A stretch of DNA of 64,000 bases from Bacteroidia bacterium (lineage in GTDB: Bacteria > Bacteroidota > Bacteroidia > J057 > JADKCL01): assembly GCA_020635905.1 (NCBI GenBank), contig JACJYV010000003.1, forward strand, positions 620,001 through 684,000, read 5' to 3'. Numbering within the stretch: position 1 is the first letter of the stretch; each line of letters starts with the position of its first letter. The notes below the pieces were generated by a model that did not search any database, was not told where the DNA came from, and was given only the letters and a program-made list of their open reading frames with translations. A program made the translations under genes and the position numbers. Of the stretch, positions 24,765 through 34,000 are shown piece by piece.

Positions 24765-25740
24765 CAAAAGCGGAAGCTTTCAATCAAAAATCTTCGTGAC
24801 CTTCGTGTTCCTTTGTGCACTTTGTGTTAAAACCACCCATTTCTGCATAGCCTCCTGACCACTCCAATTGGCTCTGTGGCTCTGTGTTTAAAATCCACTA
24901 AAAGCGGAAGCTTTCAATCAAAAATCTTCGTGACCTTCGTGTTACTTTGTGCACTTTGTGTTGAAACCACCCATTTCTGCATAGCCTCCTGACCACTCCA
25001 ATTGGCTCTGTGGCTCTGTGTTTAAAATCCACTAAAAGCGGAAGCTTTCAATCAAAAATCTTCGTGACCTTCGTGTTCCTTTGTGCACTTTGTGTTAAAA
25101 CCACCCATTTCTGCATAGCCTCCTGACCACTCCAATTGGCTCTGTGGCTCTGTGTTTAAAATCCACTAAAAGCGGAAGCTTTCAATCAAAAATCTTCGTG
25201 ACCTTCGTGTTCCTTTGTGCACTTTGTCTTGAAACCACCCATTTCTAAATAGCCTCCTGACCACTCCAGCGGACTCTGTGGCTCTGTGTTTAAAATCCAC
25301 TAAAAGCGGAAGCTTTCAATCAAAAATCTTCGTGACCTTCGTGTTCCTTTGTGTGCTTTGTTTGTTAAACCACCCATTTCTGCATAGCCTCCTGACCACT
25401 CCAATTGGCTCTGTGGCTCTGTGTTTAAAATCCACTAAAAGCGGAAGCTTTCAATCAAAAATCTTCGTGACCTTCGTGTTCCTTTGTGCACTTTGTGTTA
25501 AAACCACCCATTTCTGCATAGCCTCCTGACCACTCCAATTGGCTCTTTGTCTCTGTGTTTAAAATCCACTAAAAGCGGAAGCTTTCAATCAAAAATCTTC
25601 GTGACCTTCGTGTTCCTTTGTGCACTTTGTGTTGAAAACACCCATTTCTAAATAGCCTCCTGACCACTCCAATTGGCTCTGTGGCTCTGTGTTTAAAAAA
25701 CCACCCCCACAAAACTAAAGCTTTCCTCCAAAAATCATTA
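24765..25740. repeat. Seven-copy 134-bp tandem repeat array
   Basis: The motif CGGAAGCTTT recurs at 24771, 24905, 25039, 25173, 25307, 25442 and 25576, i.e. every 134 bp (one interval is 135). Within each unit are CTTCGTGACCTTCGTGTTCC, TTTGTGCACTTTGTGTT, GCCTCCTGACCACTCCA and CTCTGTGGCTCTGTGTTTAA. Copies differ by a few bases only; the last ends in a diverged half unit. No gene or RNA is visible. Related, more diverged units occur at 27540-28000. Confidence 0.9.
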
Positions 25741-25751
25741 GCTTGGCATCC

Positions 25752-26789
25752 ATGGACCGCAAGAAACTCACCCAAGCAGGAAAAAAGCTCCTCAAGCGAG
25801 GATTCTACCTGATTTTCTTGCTCCTCTTCGTCCTCCTCGCCTTCGAGATCATCTACCGCAACCAATGGATCGATACCTGGCAGCCCGAATTGACCTACTT
25901 CAACACCCCTGAAGAACTCACCGACTCCTCCCATAAACCCACCCTGCTGGTCCTGGGCGACTCCTACTCCGCTGGCAATTACACCTATGCCTGGCACCTC
26001 AAGAGCCTCCTTCCCGAATGGCGGGTCATCAATTCGGCCGTATCTGGCACGGGCATAATCCAGACCAATTACCTGGCTCCCGGCCGCATCCAACGCTTCC
26101 AACCCAAAATCGTCCTTTACCAGATCTACCTCGGCAACGACCTGCTCGACATTTCCTATCCTGTCAACTGGAAAACCGTCAGTCTGCCCAAAAACCTTTA
26201 CTGGAAAACCGCCGAACACCTCCGCGGACTCGCCTTCCTCAATTACCGTCTGGGCCAGATGTTCCGTTCACGGGCCTTCGAAAAAGACCCCAACACCAAG
26301 GCGTTTTACGATCCCGCCGAGACATTCGATCCCGACCGCTACTCTCCCCGCGAGAAAGAGCTCATCCATGCCAATCCCGCTTACCTGGAGCAATGCCTCA
26401 ACCTCGAAGGCAGCCGCCAAAAAGACGGACAGTCCCTCATTTCTGGCCTCGAAGAGCTCAGCCGCAGCTGCGATCAGGCCGGGGCAAAACTCATGCTGCT
26501 CATCATTCCCCACCCGGCCCAGATCCCCAATTCCTCCCAATTCAACAACTTCCGGCAGTTGGGCGGCACCCTTGAGCCAGCCGCAGGATATTCCCTCCCC
26601 CATTCCAAATTAGCTCAAAGCATCACCGACCATTTTGCCGCCGAATCCGGGGTTGAGGTCATCGACGCATCCCCATTTCTCACCCAAAAATCCATCGAAT
26701 TTCCCGTATATTTCGCCAACGACCCGCATCTCAATCCTCCAGGCCAACAGGCCCTGGCCAAATTTCTTCTTCCGTACCTTCACCCCTGA
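25752..26789 (+). CDS. Membrane-anchored SGNH hydrolase-like protein
   Basis: 345 aa from the ATG at 25752. An N-terminal helix (GFYLIFLLLFVLLAFEIIY) anchors it. LLVLGDSYSAG is block I of the SGNH family with the nucleophile Ser, GND at about residue 135 is block III, and NDPHLNPPGQ near the end is block V with Asp and His. Such proteins act on acyl groups of sugars, lipids or peptidoglycan. The predicted topology puts the domain in the periplasm, where an acetyl-group role in glycan work would fit; this is inference. Third codon positions are strikingly rich in C, unlike neighbours. The next gene starts four bp after the stop. Confidence 0.75.
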   Translation: MDRKKLTQAGKKLLKRGFYLIFLLLFVLLAFEIIYRNQWIDTWQPELTYFNTPEELTDSSHKPTLLVLGDSYSAGNYTYAWHLKSLLPEWRVINSAVSGTGIIQTNYLAPGRIQRFQPKIVLYQIYLGNDLLDISYPVNWKTVSLPKNLYWKTAEHLRGLAFLNYRLGQMFRSRAFEKDPNTKAFYDPAETFDPDRYSPREKELIHANPAYLEQCLNLEGSRQKDGQSLISGLEELSRSCDQAGAKLMLLIIPHPAQIPNSSQFNNFRQLGGTLEPAAGYSLPHSKLAQSITDHFAAESGVEVIDASPFLTQKSIEFPVYFANDPHLNPPGQQALAKFLLPYLHP

Positions 26790-26793
26790 AATC

Positions 26794-27258
26794 ATGCCCA
26801 AAACCCACGAAGTCCGCGTCAGTTACCCTATCAAAGCCTCCCAGGCCACCATTTGGCAATGGATCACCGATCACCAGGGCATGCCCGCCTGGAGCGATCA
26901 GGTCCGCGAAGTGCAATTGATCCGCGACGGCTCCACCCCCAACGGACTCGGCGCCCAACGCAAAATCATCTTCAAACTCTCCCTCATCCAGCCCATTTTC
27001 GAAGAAGTGGTCCATTGGGACGCACCCCGCGAGTACCACTACGTCCTCTACCAGGGCATGCCCGGCCTGCAACGGCATTTCGGCAAAATGAAAGTCACCC
27101 CCCTCAGCGACGACACCTGCACCCTCACCTGGGAAATCGACTTCATCTTCAAGCCCTGGAGCCTCCCCTGGCTCATTTCCGGCATATTCATCCCCTTTTT
27201 CCGCAAAAACATCCACTCCAACGTCCTCGCCCTGAAAAAGAAACTGGAAACAACCTGA
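26794..27258 (+). CDS. SRPBCC (START-like) family protein
   Basis: 154 aa from the ATG at 26794; the longer frame runs inside the upstream gene. VRVSYPIKASQATIWQWITD is the first strand and helix of the SRPBCC/polyketide-cyclase fold; later SLIQPIFEEVVHWDAPREYH and CTLTWEIDFIF fit its beta-sheet. The C-terminus is hydrophobic (LPWLISGIFIPFF). These proteins bind hydrophobic ligands. It is cotranscribed with the SGNH gene (four-bp gap) and shares its C-rich codon use. Confidence 0.7.
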   Translation: MPKTHEVRVSYPIKASQATIWQWITDHQGMPAWSDQVREVQLIRDGSTPNGLGAQRKIIFKLSLIQPIFEEVVHWDAPREYHYVLYQGMPGLQRHFGKMKVTPLSDDTCTLTWEIDFIFKPWSLPWLISGIFIPFFRKNIHSNVLALKKKLETT

Positions 27259-28017
27259 CCCGGGGTAAAGTGGTGATATTGGGGCTGCCCCCGGCGCATG
27301 CTGCGTACCCGGGGTCGGGCCCTGCCAGGGGTTCCGTGCTCTCAGGTTCGCACCCGCCGCTCGATCAAGCCTGCTCGCGGCGGCCCTTCTGGTCCCTCAG
27401 CCAACCATGCCCGTTAGGGGTTAGGTTTAAGGAGTTAGGTTTTGGGAGTTAGGAGTTAGGTGGCCCACGACAAGTCCGCTACTTTGGAGAAGTGGGGCCT
27501 TTGGCCCGGGCCTCCACCCCATCCCCCGAAATAAAACATCTTAGCCCTTTGGGTGCTTTGTGTTAAACCCATCCTCTAAAGCGAAGCTTCTAATCAAAAA
27601 CCTTTGAGCCCTTCGTGAGCCTTTGGCTGCTTTGTGTTAAACCCATCCTCTGAAGCGTAGCTTCCAATCCCCCAAAAATACTCCCAAACCTCTGAGCACT
27701 CCTCCCCAAAAGTGCCCCCGGCACGTGAATTCTCTGTGCCCTCCCCGTCCTCTGTGTTAAAAATCTCCACCAGAAGCGAAGCTTCAAATCCCCCCAAAAA
27801 CCTCCTGACCACTTCAACTGACTCCGTGCCTCTGTGTTTTCACCTCCCTCCCAAAAGCGGAAGCTTCCCATTCAAAAACCTTTGTGCCCTTCGTGAACCT
27901 TTGAGTGCTTTGTGTTAAACCCATCCTCAGAAGCGAAGCTTCCAATCCCCCAAAAACCTCCTGACCACTTCAACTGACTCCGTGCCTCTGTGTTTTTCAT
28001 CCCCCACCCCACAACAG
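27259..28017. repeat. Repeat-filled gap: GC-rich block, GTTAGG repeats, diverged array units
   Basis: No gene is convincing. 27282-27410 is a GC-rich block (GGGGCTGCCCCCGGCGC). 27413-27463 has GTTAGGGGTTAGG-type runs. 27540-28000 holds diverged relatives of the 134-bp unit: GCCTCCTGACCACTCC-like CCTCCTGACCACTTCAACTG twice, AAGCGAAGCTTC four times and CTTTGTGTTAAACC. The homology to the 24765-25740 array is clear but the spacing is irregular. Confidence 0.7.
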
Positions 28018-28048
28018 AAAAGGGCCGCCCCAAACAGGGCAGCCCTTT
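28018..28048 (-). terminator. Terminator of the first giant secreted-protein gene
   Basis: On the minus strand AAAGGGCTGCCC, TGTTTG and GGGCGGCCCTTTT form a stem with one mismatch, ending in T bases, about 24 bp beyond the stop at 28072. Confidence 0.75.
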
Positions 28049-28071
28049 CCATTCCGCTTAACAATCTCAGG

Positions 28072-31000
28072 TTATTTCACCAGGATCAGTTTATGGGTTT
28101 TCACCTCGCCCGTGGAGCTAACCAGTTTGGCAAAGTAAATACCTTCAGAAGCTTCCGTGGGAGCAAATTCAACCGAATTCACCTGACCTGCAGAAACCTC
28201 TTCAGAGAACAGCGTGGCTACTTCCACCCCGTTCACCGCATACACTTTCAGGGTCACGAAGGCATCGCTGCCCATGGTGAAACGGATCGTGGTCGTGGTG
28301 TTGAAGGGGTTCGGGAAGGCTTCGAATTTGCTGTCGGCGGCCTGGGGCTGAGAAGGTTTGGCTTTCACCGTACCTTTATTGCTCAGGTCATAGGCAGCAT
28401 CTTCATACTGTACGCAACCTTCCTCGGTGTGGTAGGCCACCAGCGGAGCACACATGCTGGCACCGCAGCTGTTGGCATTGGGGCAAACTGTGTAGCTCAC
28501 TACAAATGGTACAGGCTCGTCGTTGCTGGAACCACTGTGGTGATTGCTTCCGTGGTTGGAGCCACCGCCGTCGTTGTGACCGCTGCCTTTGTGACAACCT
28601 TTGTCCTTGCTGGCTTTGGGCTTGCCACACTCAGGCCATCCGATGATACGGATACCCGTGATGCCGGTCAGATCGCCGTTGGTGATCAGTTCCCAGGTTA
28701 CACCGTCGGGCACAACCACATTGGATACTGTACCACAGGGGATGGAAATGTCGATGAAGCTCGGCACCACGTCCTCGCTGCTGCTGCCACTTCCGTGGCC
28801 GCTGCTGCCGTGGTTATTATTGCTTCCGCCGCCATCGTTGTCACCGCTGCCCCAGCCAATCCAGGCTCTGTTGCTGCCATGGCCGCTGCCATGACCACTT
28901 CCGTGGCCGCTGCCGCTGTTGGGGTAGCACAGGGTGTCGCAGGCGATAGTCAGGGTGTAGTTCACACAACCATTCACATCCATATCCTGCTGGTTGATGT
29001 AGGTGTTCACACACAGATCAGAGCAGGCTTCGGTGTAGCAGGCCGGGCCGTCCTGGCTGCCGTGACCATTATTGTGGCCGCAGTTGCCGTGGTGACCATG
29101 GTCGCCATTATTGTGGTGGCTGTTGCCGCAGTTATTATTTCCACAGTTACCGCCGGTGTGGTGGTTTCCATGATTGTGGTTGGAGTTACCGCAGTTGCCG
29201 TATCCGTGACCGCTTCCGCCGCCATCATTGGAGCCGTGACCGGATCCATGACCGCTGGAGGAACCATGGCCGCTGGAAGCAACCGGAGGAGCAGGACAGT
29301 TGTTCACGCCCACGGTGGCATTGCCACAAACCGGACCGTCGCAACCCGTGGTTACACTTTCCACATACACCAGGGTGTAGGTGGTGGTCGTGGAATTGGC
29401 AGCCTGGATCATGTAGGGATTATCCATGGTGGTCACCGTGTCGTTGGCGCTGCCATCGCTGATGATAACCGTCCAGGGGCCGTCACCCGTAAAGTAAACG
29501 GGGATTTCCACCACGTCACACACACACTTGAAGGTGTCGGCGCAGCAGTCGATGGTCGCAGTTACCAGATCAAACTGGTTAACCGTAGCCGCATCAGTAG
29601 CGGTACAGCCGTTGGCATCCGTTACGGTTACACTGTAGGAACCAGCATACAGGTTGGCCGGATCTTCCACAGAAGAGCTGTAAGCCTGATTGTCGTAGGT
29701 GGTTCCGCTCCAGTTGTAGCTGTAAGGATCGCAGCTGGCGCCGCCGGTAACAGTCAGATCCAGAGATCCGTCGTTAAAACCATAGCAGGTCACATCGGTC
29801 ACGTCGATCGAGGTCTGCAGCGGGGCAGGCTCAGTCAGGGTGATGGTGCAGGAAACCTGGTCGCCAACTGCGTCTGTGGTCACCACAGTGTAGGTGCCAG
29901 CCTGCAGGTTGATGGCCGTGGCGCTGGTCTGACCATCGCTCCAGAGGTAGCTGTAGGGCAGACATCCGCCATCCACAGACACCGTAGCCTGTCCGTCAGA
30001 GAAGCCGGCGCAGCTTACATTATAGCCGCAGGCATAGGTCGGGCTGGTGGTGGCGCAGGTCAGCGGATCGTTGGTCACGGTCACCACGGCAGAGCAGGTG
30101 CTCACGTTGCCGTTCACGTCGGTCACCGTCAGAACCACAGTATTGGGTCCTTTGTCCGAACAATCAAAGCTGGTGATGTCCAGGCTGAGGCTCTGGATAC
30201 CGCAGGCGTCGTTGCTGCCATTGTCGATATCCTGCTCAGTGATGGTTACAGGACCCGAAGGATCGGTATTGATGGTGATGCTCTGGCAAAGGGCCACAGG
30301 AGCAACATTGTCTTCCACGGTTACCTGGGCGGTGCAATTGCTGCTGTTGCCGGAAACGTCGGTTACGGTCAGCACCACCTGGTTGGCAGAGCCAGCCGGG
30401 CTGTAGGCATGGTTTCCAAGGCCGGAAACATCATCCTGACCAAATCCACTCCACTCGGTGCCGAGGGTCGCGAAGCCGGGGTTGCTGCCGGTTACACCGC
30501 TGGTAACGTTGCTGTTGCGACGCAGGGTGCGGTTGGCGGTGGAAAGGCTGCCTGAAGTCCAGGCAGATCCGGGATCCACACCGATTTCACCAAAGATATC
30601 TTCCTGCTGATTGGTCAGCGTGTTGAAGATGTCGAAGGCATCATCACCATTCCAGTTGGCGGCGGTCACCGGGTAGGATGTACCATAGTAACCTGTAGCC
30701 TGGGAATTGCGGAATACGGCGACTGCACCGTCAGCCAGGGTACCAGCAGCAGCCAGTGAGCTGACCGGGTTGGCATTGGTGGATCCGTTGCTGTAGAGAC
30801 GGATCTGGTAATTGGCCATATTGACCGGTGCACCTGTTCCGTTGTAAATCTCCACATACTTGGTGTTGCCACTTCCTTCCACATACTCTGAAATGATCAG
30901 ACCAGAGGCAGCGGTGGTTCCACCCACGTTGGAGCAGTCAAAGCTGGTATTGTCCAGGGAGATGCTGGCGATGGCGCAGTTGTCAATGCTACCGTTATTG

Positions 31001-34000
31001 ATATCATTGGTGCTGATCGATCCGTTGCCGTTGGCATCCAGTTGCACGGTGGTATTCTGACAGGAAGCGATGGGAGCCACATTGTCCTCAACCGTTACAG
31101 AAGCGGTACAGGTGCTTACGTTTCCATTGGCATCAGTTACCGTCAGGGTTACTGAGTTGGGACCGGCGTTATTGCAGGTGAAGGTGGAGGGAGAAGCGTC
31201 CAGGGAAGCAATTCCGCAGGCATCGCTGGATCCTCCGTCAACCTGAGCGCCGGAAATAGAAGCATTTCCGTCGTTGTCCAGTTGAATGGTGATGTTCTGG
31301 CAAACAGCCGAAGGAGCAACATTATCAACCACGGTTACATTGGCCGTACAGGTACTGGTATTACCATTATTATCGGTAACGGTCAGCACGGTGCTGTTGG
31401 AAGCACCGCCTGCCAGGCTGTGTGATCCCAGTCCGGACACATCGTTGGTGGGGAAAGCATCCCATTCGGTGGAAAGAGTGGGGAAGCCGGCTCCGTTCAC
31501 GGTATTTCCGGAAAGTACAGATGACTTGCGACGCAGGGTTGCATCAGCGGTGGAAAGTGAGCCAGAACCCCATTGAGAACCGGGATCCACGCCAATTTCA
31601 CCAAAGATATCTACCTGAACGCTGTTTACATTGTCATACAGATCGAAGGCATCGTCGCCGTTCCAGTTAACCGCACTGATCGGGAAGGTGGTTCCCGTGT
31701 AGGCAGTAGCTCCGGAATTGGCAAAAACAGCCACTTGTCCGTTGGCCAGGGTGCCGGCGGCAGCCAGTGAACTGACCGGGTTGGCATTGGTGGAGCCGTT
31801 TGAATACAGACGGATGCTGTAGTTGGCCAGGTTGACGGGTGCGCCGGTTCCGTTGAAGATTTCAACGTATTTGGTCAGGCCCGAACCTTCCACGTATTCA
31901 GAAATGATCAGACCATTGGCCACAGGCTGGGCAGATACATTGCTGCAATCAAAGCTGGAATTGCTGAGAGACAGGCTGGCGATACCGCAGGCATCGCTGG
32001 ATCCATTATCGACCTGACCTGCGGTGATGGAACCGCTTCCACTGGCATCCAGATTCACGGTTACGTCCTGACAAACGGCATTGGGAGCCACATTGTCCTG
32101 AACCGTTGCGGTGGCAGAGCAGGTGGACACATTGCCATTATTGTCGGTCACGGTCAGGGTTACTGCATTCGGACCAACATTGCTGCAATTGAAGCTGGTG
32201 GGATTCAGGCTCAGGGAAGCAATTCCACAAGCATCTGAAGAGCCGTTGTCAACGTTCTGGGCAGTTGCACTGCCATTGCCGCTGGCATCCAGTTGCACCG
32301 TAATGTCCTGGCAATTGGCCGCAGGAGCGGTATTGTCAACCACGGTTACATTGGCAGAGCACACAGAGGAATTTCCACTTCCGTCAGTTACGGTAAGTTC
32401 AACCTGGTTGCTTCCAACATTGCCGCAATTAAAGGAGGTCACATCCAGAGATTTGGAAGCAATCCCGCAATTATCAGTCGATCCGTCATCCACGGCATTG
32501 GCCGAGGTGGAACCGTTGCCGGCTGCATCCAGGGTCACGGTTACGTCCTGACACATGGCATTGGGAGCAATGTTGTCAAGCACGGTAGCAGTTGCTGTAC
32601 AGGTGGAGGTGTTACAGTTATTATCCTGAACCGTCAGGGTAACCGTATTCTGGCCAAGGTCAGCACATCCAAAGGAGGTGGCGTCCAGGCTGTAGCTGGC
32701 AATGCCGCAGGCATCGCTGGAGCCGGCATCCACATCGTTGGCGCTGGCAGAACCAGATCCGTTGGCATCCAGTTGTACCGTAATATCCTGACAAAGGGCC
32801 GTGGGAGGCGTGACATCCTGCACGGTTACATTGGCTGTACAGGAAGAGCTGTTGCCATTCACGTCGGTGACGGTCAGCGTAGTGGTGGAATTAGATCCTC
32901 CAACAACCACCAGGGCCACCATGCCATTATTATTACCACAAAGATCGGCTGCTCCGTAGTTGCGGGTTACGCAGGAAAACTGGAGAGAAGATCCCATTTG
33001 CACCACATAAACACCGGGTGCGGTGGGTGCCGTAAAGTTAACCGTATTGGTCTGGCTGAAGGTGAAGTTGGTACCACCTGAACGCAGACAGGACTCATTC
33101 ACACCGTCACCGGCCAGGCCGAGATAGTACTGCTGAATACATCCGGGGCAGTAGGTGCTGGTGTACTGGTTGGTCCAGTTGAGGGTCACGCTTACGGCGG
33201 CGCCGCCATTTACATTCAGAATACGGGTATTCTGCCCGTTCATAGTTACACTATTATAGGTAACCGTCCGTCCGGCTGCACCAAAGGTGGGGGCCAGAGC
33301 AGGCAGGTTGAGGGCATCCTGACAGGAGAAAGATGAATTGCTGAGGGCCAGGCCGGAAATTCCACAGTTGTCAGTAGAATTGGCGTTTACAGCGTTCACG
33401 TTGGTTGAGCCATTGCCCTGGGCATCAAGTTGAACCGTGATGTCGTTACAATTGGCTACCGGGGCCTCATTATCGGTCACGGTCACATTGAAACTGCAGT
33501 TCGCACTGTTGCCTGCTCCGTCGCTCACGCTGTAAGAGTTGGCGGTGGTGCCCACAGGATAGGAAGAACCACTGGTCATACCTGCGGTTTGGGTTACCGT
33601 ATAGCCGGGGCAATTGTCGCTGGCTGATACCTGGTAGCTTACGGCAGCGCTGCAGGCTCCCGGATCGTTACCCACAGAGATGTCAGCCGGACAGCTGATG
33701 GTGGGATTCTCATTGTCGGTCACCGTCACGGTGAAGCTGCAGGAGAGGTTGGCACCTCCGCCAGTGATGGCAAATGAATTGGTGGTGCTGCCTACGGAGA
33801 AGAAGGAACCACTTGCACTGCCTGCGGTCTGGGACAGGGTCTGTCCCGGACATACGGTGGAGCTTACGCTGTAAGATACGTTGGCACCACACTGACCGCT
33901 GGCATTGCTCACGGTAATGTTGGCGGGGCAGCTCAGGGCAGCTGAGCAACCAGACTGAACCGTATAGGAGCAGGTGGCCGCGCAGGAATTGATGTCGGTC

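Noticed and set aside
24765..25740. 134-bp array as a coding repeat or CRISPR
   Set aside because: Only short frames exist (for example 25278-25529), period is not a multiple of three, and there are no unique spacers.
27982..30555. 857-aa open frame on the plus strand opposite the first giant gene
   Set aside because: It is antisense to a protein with clear HYR, SprB and sorting domains; the antisense product is a composition-driven Val/Ala/Gly-rich stretch without domain structure, caused by the repeat bias.
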